Below, piece after piece: positions 43,996 through 52,317 of a stretch of 64,000 nucleotides of DNA. The DNA is from Paenibacillus solani (GTDB lineage: Bacteria; Bacillota; Bacilli; Paenibacillales; Paenibacillaceae). The stretch spans positions 491,323 to 555,322 of the forward strand of contig NZ_LIUT01000001.1 of assembly GCF_001277345.1 (NCBI RefSeq). The letters are read 5' to 3'. The notes beneath the pieces were generated by a model. The model was given only the letters and a program-made list of their open reading frames with translations. It did no database searches and had not been told where the DNA came from. Position numbers and translations under genes: made by a program. Each line of letters starts with the position of its first letter. The first letter of the stretch is position 1.

Positions 43996-45114
43996 ATGAT
44001 TATTGGGGTACCTAAAGAAATCAAAAACAATGAAAATCGCGTAGGTATGACGCCGGGTACCGTGATCAACTTCAGAAATGCCGGACACGAAGTACTTGTG
44101 GAATCTGGAGCCGGTTTGGGAATTGGCTTTACGGATCAAGATTACGGTGCGGCTGGAGCCAAGGTGGTTGCATCGGCTGCAGAGGCTTGGAAAGCCGAAA
44201 TGGTTATGAAGGTAAAGGAACCCTTGCCAGAGGAATATGATTACTTTCAAGAGGATATGATTCTATATACTTATCTGCATCTGGCCCCTGAACCTGAGCT
44301 GACCAAGGCACTGGTTGACCGAAAGGTGACTGCCGTTGCCTATGAAACGATACAGCTGACTGATGGAAGCTTGCCGCTCTTAACACCGATGAGCGAAGTA
44401 GCAGGGAGAATGTCTATTCAGATCGGGGCTCACTTTTTGGAAAAGGCACATGGCGGCAAGGGTGTGCTGCTAAGCGGTGTTCCGGGGGTCGCCCCGGGCA
44501 AGGTTGCTATAATTGGCGGCGGCATCGTCGGCACCAATGCGGCAAGAATTGCTTTGGGTCTTGGAGCGGACGTCAGCATTCTCGACATTAATCCCGGCCG
44601 GCTGCGTCAACTGGATGACTTGTTTCAGGGACGGGTCCATACCATCATGTCCGATCCGTATCATATAGCGGAAACGGTCAAAGCTGCCGACCTGGTCGTC
44701 GGTGCGGTATTAATCCCTGGTGCGCGGGCGCCGCGCCTCGTTACAGAAGAGATGGTAAAGACGATGAGCCCGGGATCGGTCATCGTGGATGTGGCGATTG
44801 ATCAAGGAGGCTCGATCGAGACAATCGATCGGATCACCACTCATGACAATCCGACCTACGAGAAGCACGGCGTGATTCACTATGCCGTAGCCAATATGCC
44901 AGGCGCTGTAGCCCGTACTTCCAGCATGGCATTGACCAATGCGACAGCACCCTATGGGTTGAAAATTGCTAACAAAGGAATTCGGTCCGCCGCCCGCCAG
45001 GACCAAGCGCTGGCCAAGGGGATTAATGTCATCGGCGGCAAGGTGACATATGAAGCTGTCGCGGCAGCTCATGGATATACCTATACCAACATTGATGATT
45101 ACTTGAAAATATAG
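43996..45114 (+). CDS. ald: Alanine dehydrogenase
   Basis: This 372-residue NAD-dependent enzyme interconverts L-alanine with pyruvate and ammonia. It opens with the family signature [20 protein letters not shown], then has [11 protein letters not shown] with the catalytic His, and the Rossmann loop [12 protein letters not shown] in the middle. The NAD-binding/closing segments include [11 protein letters not shown]. The length equals that of Bacillus Ald. AAGGAGG (43980-43986) is nine bases before the ATG at 43996; the frame extends upstream to 43972 without need. It is a single-gene unit with its own terminator. In bacilli Ald supports growth and sporulation on alanine; the same is likely here. 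Confidence 0.95.
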   Translation: MIIGVPKEIKNNENRVGMTPGTVINFRNAGHEVLVESGAGLGIGFTDQDYGAAGAKVVASAAEAWKAEMVMKVKEPLPEEYDYFQEDMILYTYLHLAPEPELTKALVDRKVTAVAYETIQLTDGSLPLLTPMSEVAGRMSIQIGAHFLEKAHGGKGVLLSGVPGVAPGKVAIIGGGIVGTNAARIALGLGADVSILDINPGRLRQLDDLFQGRVHTIMSDPYHIAETVKAADLVVGAVLIPGARAPRLVTEEMVKTMSPGSVIVDVAIDQGGSIETIDRITTHDNPTYEKHGVIHYAVANMPGAVARTSSMALTNATAPYGLKIANKGIRSAARQDQALAKGINVIGGKVTYEAVAAAHGYTYTNIDDYLKI

Positions 45115-45147
45115 AAAAAGTAAACAGATAAGAGCGTGTATCAAAAG

Positions 45148-45190
45148 AGAGCCATTTTTCAAATTTATCAAAATTGAAAGATGGCTTTTT
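45148..45190. terminator. Terminator between ald and the rluF-like gene
   Basis: AGCCAT-t-TTTCAA pairs with TTGAAA-g-ATGGCT, followed by TTTTT. The A-rich left flank lets it work for the convergent minus-strand gene as well. Confidence 0.75.
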
Positions 45191-45225
45191 ATGTTGGACA
45201 AATCTTCCGTTAGGGAATAGATCGC

Positions 45226-45915
45226 TTATAACATAGATAAGAGCTTATGCACTTCCCCATCCTTCAAGTGCCGCCATTTTCCCCGTTCCAGTTTATCCAG
45301 CGTAATATTCATTATTCTGATACGCTCGAGCTTCAGCACTTTGTACCCCAAGGTTTTACACATTCTACGGATTTGCAGATTAAGGCCTTGTGTCAAAATA
45401 ATACGAAATTCATATTCGCTTTCCTTGAAAACCTGGCATGGTTTGGTTACGGTGTCCAGAATTGCAACGCCTTGAGCCATTGTTGCCATAAATTCGTCCG
45501 TTACGGGCTTATCCACAGACACCACATATTCTTTTTCATGATTATGCTCCGAACGCATGATTTTATTGACAATATCTCCGTCGTTCGTAAGTAAAATCAA
45601 TCCTTCGGACGCCTTATCCAGCCGGCCAATGGCAAAAATGCGCGATGGATAGTTAACAAACTGTATGATATTCCCTGCTACATGTTCTGCTGCTGTACAG
45701 ATAATACCGACGGGTTTATTGAGAGCCAGATACACTGCCTCGCCATCATAAACTGGAATTACTTTCCCATCTATTAATACGATATTGTGAGGCTCAACAA
45801 TCGCTCCCTTCTCGCATACCTTACCATTGATCGTAATGCGTCCGGCTGCAATCAATCGGTTGGTTTCTCTACGTGAACAGAATTTTGTTTCGCTTATATA
45901 TTTGTTAATTCGCAT
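45226..45915 (-). CDS. rluF: 23S rRNA pseudouridine synthase, RluF type
   Basis: This 229-residue enzyme converts a uridine in 23S rRNA to pseudouridine. An N-terminal S4 RNA-binding domain (RINKYISETKFCSRRETNRLI...GRITING, about 1-50) precedes the RsuA/RluB/RluE/RluF catalytic domain with ALNKPVGI and the catalytic Asp100 in GRLDKASEGL. The sequence resembles RluF, which acts at U2604 in E. coli, more than RsuA or RluB, but the exact site is inferred. The start ATG at 45915 has AAGCGGTG ahead. It stands alone and is convergent with ald. Confidence 0.88.
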   Translation of the reverse strand: MRINKYISETKFCSRRETNRLIAAGRITINGKVCEKGAIVEPHNIVLIDGKVIPVYDGEAVYLALNKPVGIICTAAEHVAGNIIQFVNYPSRIFAIGRLDKASEGLILLTNDGDIVNKIMRSEHNHEKEYVVSVDKPVTDEFMATMAQGVAILDTVTKPCQVFKESEYEFRIILTQGLNLQIRRMCKTLGYKVLKLERIRIMNITLDKLERGKWRHLKDGEVHKLLSML

Positions 45916-46006
45916 GTTTCACCGCTTCTCGAGTGTTGTAACATCTTCGGTTCTTACAGTAGATATGTTGTCCTTCAGCCCCTCACTTGGCCGAACGTCA
46001 TGCAGC

Positions 46007-46567
46007 CTAGTAATATTCCTGCGACATGTTCTCCTCATCGGCAACTGCCTGAATTTCCTCGGAACCGATACTGATGAAGCGGTAGCCGTCCGCTGCCTGC
46101 TTCTTCAGGGCACGTTCCTTAATGAATCGGGGACTGGCATCTCCGGCGTCTTCGTCATACACCAGCAGTATGCCATCAGTTTTGCGAAGGAGTAAATCGT
46201 CTCTGGCCGTGAATTGCCATGGTCCCTGATAAGGGCTTTTGCTGACAGGAGCATAGAAGTCTACTTCTTTCATCAACTCCTGAAAATAAGCTTTCTTATC
46301 TTCGTTCCATTGATCTTCTGGATTTTGATAGGCCGTTAGAATGGAACACTTCAGATTCGTGTAATGGGACTTTAGTTTGATAGCCGCTTCGATGGCCCAG
46401 AGGTCTACACCATATTGACCCGGCGTGATAACCCATTGTAGCCCCTCTTCCAACAGGGGGATCAAACGGTTGGTAATCGCTTGTCGTATATAAGGAATGC
46501 CTGGGTGTTTACTATTGTAAATTCCGAGCTCATGGGCCCGATATCCGGTAACTAGAATGTTCTCCAA
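46007..46567 (-). CDS. ypsA: YpsA/DUF1273 SLOG-family protein
   Basis: This 186-residue cytoplasmic protein is in the DUF1273 (YpsA) family of the SLOG superfamily, Rossmann-like proteins related to lysine-decarboxylase/DprA folds that bind nucleotide-like ligands. The family start NILVTGYRAHELGI and the WVITPGQYGVDLWAIEAA segment, with Gly and Glu-type ligand contacts, are present. In B. subtilis and S. aureus YpsA influences cell division; the biochemical role is still not settled. The start is a TTG at 46567 with GGGAGG eight bases ahead on the minus strand. Length matches the family (about 180). Confidence 0.87.
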   Translation of the reverse strand: MENILVTGYRAHELGIYNSKHPGIPYIRQAITNRLIPLLEEGLQWVITPGQYGVDLWAIEAAIKLKSHYTNLKCSILTAYQNPEDQWNEDKKAYFQELMKEVDFYAPVSKSPYQGPWQFTARDDLLLRKTDGILLVYDEDAGDASPRFIKERALKKQAADGYRFISIGSEEIQAVADEENMSQEYY

Positions 46568-46621
46568 ACTTTACGCCTCCCTGAAGAGAGAATTAGGTCT
46601 AGTGTACCTTTTTATGAAAAT

Positions 46622-46651
46622 TTGATCAAACTAGGTTACGAATCGTATAGA
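46622..46651 (+). promoter_or_regulatory. Candidate sigma-A promoter of the lipoprotein gene
   Basis: TTGATC (46622-46627) and TATAGA (46646-46651) are 18 bases apart and lie about 45 bases before the TTG start at 46696. Confidence 0.5.
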
Positions 46652-46695
46652 ATGGGTAAGTAATGCGGAATACATATTTTAGGAGGCTACTAGAA

Positions 46696-47571
46696 TTGAA
46701 GAAATGGACAGCGGTACTACTAGGGGCAATTTTGATTATGAGTTTGGCAGCATGCGGGAAGGACGACAAAGCAGCCGGCGATGCAACGCCACCGCCAACG
46801 GAGCAGGGGACAACTACAACAGAAGAAACACCGCCAGCTGAAGAAGCACCGAAAGAGGATGCACTCCCGACTGCGGAAGAGCTTCTTCAGAAATCGGCTG
46901 AAGCTTCTCAGAATTTAAAGAGCTTTGCAATGAAAGGCGATATAAAGCAGCATATTGTGGTTGAGGGCGAAGAGAAGCAGGAGCAAAATGTAAATATCGT
47001 GCTTGATTCACAAATCACGCTTGATCCGGTAGAGATGATGCAGGACTTTGTAATGGACTCTCCGGATGGCAAAGTTGCGATGAAGCAGTATATTACGGAA
47101 GACGGCATATACATGCAGATGGATGATCAATGGATGAAGGTTCCACAGGAGTCGGAGCAGGAGATCCGGGACGGCTTGGATACGGACAGTGCAAGTCCTG
47201 AGCAGCAGGTTGAACAGTTCAAATCCATCGCCAAGGACTTCAAAGTTGCGGAAGAGGGGGATATCTATGTCCTGACCGCAGATGTATCCGGGGATAGCCT
47301 GAAGGAGCTTGCCAAGTCTATGATGAATCAAGCGAATGATCCGCAGATGGAAGCCATGATGGATCAAATGGAACTCAAAAATATCCATATCGTTTACGGC
47401 GTACAGAAGGACACTTACTTGCCTTCCACGACGGATTTGGACATGACCATGGTGATGGACGCCGAAGGTGAGAAGGTTACCTTGGACATGAAGATGAAGA
47501 GCTCTTACTCCAAGCATAACGAGATCGACAAGATCGAAGTACCTAAGGAAGCTTTGAACGCTAACCAGTAG
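46696..47571 (+). CDS. Lipoprotein of the DUF6612 / LolA-like type
   Basis: This 291-residue precursor has a lipoprotein signal with lipobox SLAAC (Cys20), then a Thr/Pro/Glu-rich linker (to about 55), then a domain of about 230 residues. That domain begins LLQKSAEASQNLKSFAMKGDI and has VYVLTADVSGDSL-like strands and a final set of beta strands. It resembles the DUF6612/LppX-LolA-like lipoproteins common in Bacillota, which have a hydrophobic half-barrel; ligand and role are unknown. The start is the TTG at 46696, nine bases after AGGAGG; the frame to 46663 lies before that site. It is monocistronic, with a strong terminator. Confidence 0.82.
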   Translation: MKKWTAVLLGAILIMSLAACGKDDKAAGDATPPPTEQGTTTTEETPPAEEAPKEDALPTAEELLQKSAEASQNLKSFAMKGDIKQHIVVEGEEKQEQNVNIVLDSQITLDPVEMMQDFVMDSPDGKVAMKQYITEDGIYMQMDDQWMKVPQESEQEIRDGLDTDSASPEQQVEQFKSIAKDFKVAEEGDIYVLTADVSGDSLKELAKSMMNQANDPQMEAMMDQMELKNIHIVYGVQKDTYLPSTTDLDMTMVMDAEGEKVTLDMKMKSSYSKHNEIDKIEVPKEALNANQ

Positions 47572-47628
47572 GATGATTAACAATAAAAGATAGTGAATTC
47601 ATAAGATCATTAGATCCCTTATGAACGG

Positions 47629-47675
47629 GCTGCCCCGGTTCTGTAGATGTTCTGCAGACCGGGGCAGCTTTTTTA
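47629..47675. terminator. Terminator between the lipoprotein and sigma-partner genes
   Basis: GCTGCCCCGGT (47629-47639) pairs with ACCGGGGCAGC (47658-47668), followed by six T. It sits between convergent genes. Confidence 0.9.
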
Positions 47676-47724
47676 TAGAATGAGTTTTTCCTAGCTGCAG
47701 TTGGAACGTTCGTTAGAGTGATCG

Positions 47725-48693
47725 TTACGGGGCATCCACATCAACAATAACACTGCCAAACAATTGACCGTTGATGCTGGTCATGATGCGCCATAACCCC
47801 GGTGAAGGAAGCGACATCGTTGTCGGCAGTGTGGCATCGGCACCATTATGCTTTCCTGGCATTAATTTGGAATGAAAGACCTCAATAATTTCGGTGGTGT
47901 CTTTTTTCACGGCAGTGATGTCCAGATCCCCGGTCAATTCCTCATCACGCCCCCAGAAATGCCACATATACTTGTTTGGCTGACCGGCGACAAGACCTGG
48001 ATGAATAAAGCCCAAACGGCCTTCTACGCCGGTCATGGCATAATCACCAGAGACGAAGCTCGGGCTCGGCTCCCAGCTGCTGTCAGGCACATCGATCACG
48101 ATATCCCCGTATTTCTCACCATCAACCATCACTTCGAATCGCCATAAACCGGAGAGGGGCAGGGCGAAACGGGAATGCACCCGAGTGAAGTCATCATAAG
48201 CCATATCCGAGGTGATTACTGTCTCAGCGAGCTCTTCAAGGGGTGTCCCTGTATCTCGATGAACAGCTGAGATTCGGATCGTTTTACCTTCAAGCTCTTG
48301 AATTGGGGCTAACAAATTCCAGCGGGCACCAGCCGGAGACCCCGCCGCATAATCACCACCCTGGACGGCCTGAAGTTTATCTGTGCCATTCTCCGAGTAT
48401 ACGTTGTGAGGAGTCCAATCGGCAGCGTTTCCCCAACCTTTAATCGGGATAATCTGTTGAAGCGCAGGTGTTTCGCGCCATCCCCATATCGCAGCAATCA
48501 ATAGAAGCGCCAATATACCTGTGGTCATTCTCAGCAAATAAGATGGAGTTCTCCGTCTTCTACGGCTTTTGGAGCTGTGAGCAGCGCTCTCCAATACATC
48601 GGATTTCATCTGCTCGGTGAACATCGGCTCGTTGAATGGAGAAGAAGCGAGTTCCTGTAGCCAATCCGGCTGCGGATCGTGTTCGGTCTTCAT
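47725..48693 (-). CDS. Membrane protein, probable anti-sigma partner
   Basis: This 322-residue protein has a 50-residue cytoplasmic N-terminus that ends in a basic run (SKSRRRRR), one membrane helix (about 55-72, TGILALLLIAAIWGW), and a large extracellular part of two similar beta-sandwich halves. Each half ends in a related phrase: LWRFEVMVDGEKYGDIVIDV and LWRIMTSINGQLFGSVIVDV. Its start overlaps the stop of the ECF sigma gene (ATGA), which is the usual arrangement for sigma and anti-sigma. I see no zinc-finger anti-sigma (HxxxCxxC) motif, so the sigma-binding role is inferred from position and topology. The C-terminal duplication may be a family domain of unknown function (possibly DUF4871). 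Confidence 0.65.
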   Translation of the reverse strand: MKTEHDPQPDWLQELASSPFNEPMFTEQMKSDVLESAAHSSKSRRRRRTPSYLLRMTTGILALLLIAAIWGWRETPALQQIIPIKGWGNAADWTPHNVYSENGTDKLQAVQGGDYAAGSPAGARWNLLAPIQELEGKTIRISAVHRDTGTPLEELAETVITSDMAYDDFTRVHSRFALPLSGLWRFEVMVDGEKYGDIVIDVPDSSWEPSPSFVSGDYAMTGVEGRLGFIHPGLVAGQPNKYMWHFWGRDEELTGDLDITAVKKDTTEIIEVFHSKLMPGKHNGADATLPTTMSLPSPGLWRIMTSINGQLFGSVIVDVDAP

Positions 48694-49235
48694 TCTGCAT
48701 CCTCTCCTTTCAGCTTCTGTTCCATCCGGGCCCGGGCCCGGTGCAGTCTGGATTTGATCGTACCTTCAGATATGCCGAGCAATTGTGCCATTTCTTTTCT
48801 GGGCAGCTGGTAATGGGATTCCAGGATCAGCACTTCCCGGTATTTGGGCGGCAATTCCATGACGAATTTCCAGATCTGCGAGACGGCAGCCGCATCCATA
48901 AACTCCTTTTCCGCGGAAGGTTCCGTCTGTTTGGAGGTGATCCAGCCGATTAGTGACACTCTTGTTACAAAAGAAGATTTGAGATAGTTCAAGGACAGGT
49001 TGCGGGTAATGGTTAACAACCATGTTTTGACGGAGCTGCGACCCTGGAAATCATTCCAGTGCTTCAATGCTTTCATGAACACATCCTGGCTGATATCGTC
49101 AGCAGCATCTTTACGTTTTGTTAAGAAGAATGCGTAGTTCCACACATCCTGGCCGTAGGAATCCATCCAATCGCTCAGCAGCGTGTTTGCATCATTCACC
49201 GCCACCATTGATTTAAGGTACTCCACTCGCATCAC
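48690..49235 (-). CDS. ECF-type RNA polymerase sigma factor
   Basis: This protein of about 170-181 residues directs RNA polymerase to a set of stress promoters. Region 2 (WNYAFFLTKRKDAADDISQDVFMKA) binds the -10 element and core enzyme, and region 4 (LPPKYREVLILESHYQLPRKEMAQLLGISEGTIKSRLHRARARM) binds the -35 element. The linker is short, as in ECF factors. The start is uncertain: GTG 49235 or ATG 49232 next to GAGGTG, or ATG 49208. It overlaps the following membrane protein gene by four bases. Two ECF-like promoters lie just upstream, one on each strand, which suggests autoregulation and control of the divergent gene at 49365. Confidence 0.9.
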   Translation of the reverse strand: MMRVEYLKSMVAVNDANTLLSDWMDSYGQDVWNYAFFLTKRKDAADDISQDVFMKALKHWNDFQGRSSVKTWLLTITRNLSLNYLKSSFVTRVSLIGWITSKQTEPSAEKEFMDAAAVSQIWKFVMELPPKYREVLILESHYQLPRKEMAQLLGISEGTIKSRLHRARARMEQKLKGEDAE

Positions 49236-49243
49236 CTCGAATA

Positions 49244-49271
49244 TTAGACAATCAAATTATGGATCGGTTCC
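49244..49271 (-). promoter_or_regulatory. Possible ECF promoter of the sigma operon
   Basis: On the minus strand GGAACC (49271-49266) and GTCTAA (49249-49244) are 16 bases apart. It lies only some 10-35 bases before the candidate starts of the sigma gene, so it fits best if translation begins at ATG 49208. Confidence 0.35.
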
Positions 49272-49290
49272 CATCTTTCCCGCAAATAGT

Positions 49291-49318
49291 TGAAACAATT
49301 TCAGCTGCCAATCGTTGT
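49291..49318 (+). promoter_or_regulatory. Candidate ECF promoter of the LURP-like gene
   Basis: TGAAAC (49291-49296) and CGTTGT (49313-49318) are 16 bases apart, resembling TGAAAC-N16-CGT promoters of Bacillus ECF factors. The ATG of the downstream gene is 47 bases further on. Confidence 0.45.
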
Positions 49319-49364
49319 AATGTGTAACAGGTATGCAGGAATATCGAGGAAGGGGAGAAGATAT

Positions 49365-49868
49365 ATGTCTATTTATTTTAAGGATAACTTTTTTAGCGCA
49401 GGTATAACAGAGATTATGGATAGAGATGGGAATATAACAGGAAGTTTGGATTTGAAGAGTGCTCTTGGCTCTTCACTAGATGTATATAATGCTTCGGGAG
49501 ATCTGGTATGCAGCGGTTCATTTCGCTTTTTCTCGAACAAGTGGAATATCACTGGCGGTAATGGGGAAGAACTGGGCCTGCTGCGTATGCGGATGAGTTT
49601 CTTTACGAAAAAATTTGAGTACGATGCAGGACAACGGGGCGTATATGAGATCACTTCGCCTGCCTTTTCCAATGAATATGAAATAACGGATCATGCTGGA
49701 AGGGTCGTCGCCCATTTTTCCCGCATTAGTGGCTGGCTACAATCCGGAGCCTATCAGCTGCAGAATGAGAGCGATATTCTTGGTGACTGGGAGCTTGTCG
49801 CCGTCGTGATGGGCATTCACCAAATACGCAAACGTAACAATAATGCTGCTGCATCAAGTTCACACTAA
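49365..49868 (+). CDS. LURP-one/tubby-like protein
   Basis: This 167-residue soluble protein is mostly short beta strands, with internal repeats of the kind found in LURP-one-related (tubby-like, YxjI-type) proteins. Examples are ITEIMDRDGNITGSLDLKSA, SLDVYNASGDLVCSGSF and YEITDHAGRVVAHFSR, each a strand-turn-strand with a D-x-x-G turn. In bacteria these have no agreed function; some bind membranes or act as scramblase-like proteins, by homology only. The ATG at 49365 follows AAGGGGAG at seven bases; the frame extends upstream to 49290 across the promoter. It is divergent from the ECF sigma gene and may be in its regulon. Confidence 0.7.
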   Translation: MSIYFKDNFFSAGITEIMDRDGNITGSLDLKSALGSSLDVYNASGDLVCSGSFRFFSNKWNITGGNGEELGLLRMRMSFFTKKFEYDAGQRGVYEITSPAFSNEYEITDHAGRVVAHFSRISGWLQSGAYQLQNESDILGDWELVAVVMGIHQIRKRNNNAAASSSH

Positions 49869-49912
49869 GAGCAAGAGAAGCCAAGGCCAGGATGATGAGG
49901 GGAGGAATCAGA

Positions 49913-50428
49913 ATGGACGAAGTCAGCGATCATCTGGATTATGGATTGACTCTTGTATTTATCGGTTTTAACCCGAGTCTGCGATCAGGCGAGGTCGGGC
50001 ATCATTATGCGAATCCACGTAACAATTTTTGGAGGATACTGCACAAGTCCGGTTTGACTCCACGCTTATATGAAGCCGCAGAGGACGGAGAATTGCTTAA
50101 ACTGGGGTATGGGTTTACCAATATCGTGGCAAGGCCAACGAGAGGTGCCGAAGACATTACCCGCGAAGAGTACAGGCTCGGAAGAGAGACACTGCGGGAG
50201 AAGCTGGCGAAGTACAGACCGGAGGTTGCCTGTTTTGTCGGCAAGGGTGTCTATACCGAGTTTAGCGGTAAAGCCAAGGCGGAGTGGGGTCTTCAGCCGG
50301 ACTCCGTGATTGACGGCGTGCATGAGTTTGTTGCACCATCGTCCAGTGGGCTGGTGAGAATGCCAATGGATGAGATTATCGGCATATACCGGCAACTGTA
50401 TGAATTTATATCGAAGGATGAGCTTTGA
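49913..50428 (+). CDS. mug: G/U mismatch-specific uracil-DNA glycosylase
   Basis: This 171-residue DNA repair enzyme removes uracil, and often ethenocytosine, opposite guanine. It has the family-2 UDG motif GFNPSLRSG in place of E. coli Mug GINPG, then NPRNNFWRIL, FTNIVARPTRGAEDI and the second active-site loop APSSSGLVR (Mug: NPSGLSR). The Asn in GFNPS is the catalytic water-positioning residue. The ATG at 49913 has GGGGAGG eight bases ahead. It follows the LURP-like gene by 44 bases and may be co-transcribed with it. A strong terminator follows. Confidence 0.92.
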   Translation: MDEVSDHLDYGLTLVFIGFNPSLRSGEVGHHYANPRNNFWRILHKSGLTPRLYEAAEDGELLKLGYGFTNIVARPTRGAEDITREEYRLGRETLREKLAKYRPEVACFVGKGVYTEFSGKAKAEWGLQPDSVIDGVHEFVAPSSSGLVRMPMDEIIGIYRQLYEFISKDEL

Positions 50429-50471
50429 TCATGTATCGAAGTATCTGGGGATTTACAAAACGGAAGAACAG

Positions 50472-50520
50472 CAGAACGCCAAAAGACCGGTTGACCGGAG
50501 CCCTTGGCGTTCTGTTGTCT
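50472..50520. terminator. Terminator between mug and mqnD
   Basis: CAGAACGCCAA (50472-50482) and TTGGCGTTCTG (50504-50514) form an 11-bp stem around an inner ACCGGTTGACCGG segment. It separates convergent genes. Confidence 0.85.
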
Positions 50521-50583
50521 GGATTTGAAAGAAATTAGCTGTGAACAGGTGTCTATAAGGTCTATCTTATGGATGGGGTGCTG

Positions 50584-51438
50584 CTAGGGGCGCTTCAACA
50601 AATCGGGATCGATTCGCGGCACAAGCCCTTCATCAGCTGCGCGGTTCAGCAGGGCCGAAATCGCGGCATATCCGTCTTCGCCCAGCTCAGCTGTGAACTG
50701 ATTGACATAGAGGTTAATATGGGCATCGGCAACATCCGGGTCCATTTCTTGGGCATGCGAAAGGACATAGTCCCTGGATTCCTCGGGATGTTCCCAGGCA
50801 TATTCGACGGAGGAACGGATCCAGTTCGAGATACTAGCCAGATCCAGTGACCGACGGGCTACAATGGCTCCCAGCGGAATCGGCAGATTCGTATCGGATT
50901 CCCACCAGCTGCCTAGGTCGGTCATCAGCTTTAATCCATAGGATGGATAGGTAAAGCGTGCTTCGTGAATGACAAGTCCGGCATCTATAGCACCATCGCG
51001 TACGGCAGGCATAATCTGCTCAAACGGCATAACGACGATTTCGCCCAGGCCACCTGGAATGTTCTGTGCGGCCCACAGACGGAATAGCAGATAGGCCGTG
51101 GAGCGCTCACTCGGCACGGCTACCCGTCGGCCGGACAGTGCAACCGGACTGTCAGCGGCCTTTCCATCCGCAAGCTTGTCCGCCGTGAGCACGAGCGGAC
51201 CGCAACCGCGGCCGAGTGCTCCCCCGCAAGGCAAGAGGGCATATTCATCCAAAACCCAGGGCAGTGCGGCATAGGATATTTTTAAAATATCATGTTTCCG
51301 GTCATCGGCCGCCCAGTGATTGGTGAAATCAATATCCGCGTAGGATACATCCAGCTTAGGAGCACCGGGGATAAGGCCGTGAACCCAGGCGTGAAATACA
51401 AATGTGTCGTTGGGACAAGGTGAAAAGGCAATTCTCAT
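50584..51438 (-). CDS. mqnD: 1,4-dihydroxy-6-naphthoate synthase
   Basis: This 284-residue enzyme makes 1,4-dihydroxy-6-naphthoate from cyclic dehypoxanthinyl futalosine in the futalosine route to menaquinone. It has a periplasmic-binding-protein-like fold with the family start IAFSPCPNDTFVFHAW and later segments KISYAALPWVL, GRRVAVPSERSTAYLL and AGLVIHEARFTY, where the His is the proposed catalytic base. The start overlaps the stop of mqnB by four bases (ATGA), so the two are one operon. Other steps (MqnA, MqnC, MqnE) are not in this window. Confidence 0.92.
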   Translation of the reverse strand: MRIAFSPCPNDTFVFHAWVHGLIPGAPKLDVSYADIDFTNHWAADDRKHDILKISYAALPWVLDEYALLPCGGALGRGCGPLVLTADKLADGKAADSPVALSGRRVAVPSERSTAYLLFRLWAAQNIPGGLGEIVVMPFEQIMPAVRDGAIDAGLVIHEARFTYPSYGLKLMTDLGSWWESDTNLPIPLGAIVARRSLDLASISNWIRSSVEYAWEHPEESRDYVLSHAQEMDPDVADAHINLYVNQFTAELGEDGYAAISALLNRAADEGLVPRIDPDLLKRP

Positions 51439-52136
51439 CGTAGCACCTCCGGTAGTAATGAACTTGCTGTCTCAAGCGCCTGCAGCGCCTCCTTGATCTT
51501 CCATGCGCTGCGATCTCGTGGACCGACCTGATTGGATATGGTACGAATCTCTAGCACGGGCACGCTAGCCGCAGCGGCCGCGGTGGCTACGCCGAATCCT
51601 TCCATGGCCTCGGCAGCGGCATTCGGCACCCGGTGAAGGAGGCGCTGAGCTGTAACTGCTGTTCCGGTCGTGGTGGAAACCGTCAAGACGGGTCCCATGG
51701 TTACGACGGAACCAGCCTCCTTTATGGCTGCTGCAAGTTTGCGGGCAGTGGCAATATCCACGGAAAACCGAGCGTTCCCGAAGCCGAGTTCCTCTACGCT
51801 GCTGAACCCGTTCTCGGTCTCAGATCCAAGATCGGCTGCGATGATCAAGTCCGCAATGACAATTGAGCCCATCTCAGCTTGGCCAGCAAACCCGCCGGCG
51901 ATACCTGCACTGATAACGAGATCATAGGGACCTTGGATCAGATGGCGTGCAGTCGCAGCAGCCGTAGCCGCTGGCCCCACACCTCCCGCGATGACATCAA
52001 ACCCGGGAGCATGGCGGAGTCCGCGCTGCACGGCATCTTTCTCGGCATCCACCGCCGTGACAATCAGCACCCGCTTAGAAGTCGGGGTATATGACTCGGT
52101 TATTTTCACCGAGTTGGATTGGGTATGTTCCTGCAT
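51435..52136 (-). CDS. mqnB: Futalosine hydrolase
   Basis: This 233-residue nucleosidase of the phosphorylase/MTAN fold releases hypoxanthine from futalosine to give dehypoxanthine futalosine, the step before MqnC and MqnD. Visible motifs include RVLIVTAVDAEKDAV near the start, the GGVGPAATAAATARHL and ISAGIAGGF binding loops, AAEAMEGFGVA with the catalytic Glu contact, and RTISNQVGPRD. The ATG at 52136 has AAGGAGA about nine bases ahead; the frame goes on to 52175 without a ribosome site. It is the first gene of the mqnBD operon and is divergent from a TetR regulator. Confidence 0.92.
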   Translation of the reverse strand: MQEHTQSNSVKITESYTPTSKRVLIVTAVDAEKDAVQRGLRHAPGFDVIAGGVGPAATAAATARHLIQGPYDLVISAGIAGGFAGQAEMGSIVIADLIIAADLGSETENGFSSVEELGFGNARFSVDIATARKLAAAIKEAGSVVTMGPVLTVSTTTGTAVTAQRLLHRVPNAAAEAMEGFGVATAAAAASVPVLEIRTISNQVGPRDRSAWKIKEALQALETASSLLPEVLR

Positions 52137-52317
52137 GTTAATGATCTCCTTCTTGGTAGTGACACTAAACATCATATCCTTTTACGTTATAACGTTCTTG
52201 GGTCGATGTAAAGTCTTCTGTTCGTGTAAGACGAGACTTTAAGTAGCAGCAGCTTCACTTAATGGAGTATAATGGACGGTAACTTTACATCATGAATGAT
52301 TCGGAGGTTGGATAGCT

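Noticed and set aside
50569..50850. 93-codon plus-strand frame
   Set aside because: It is the reverse-strand shadow of mqnD.
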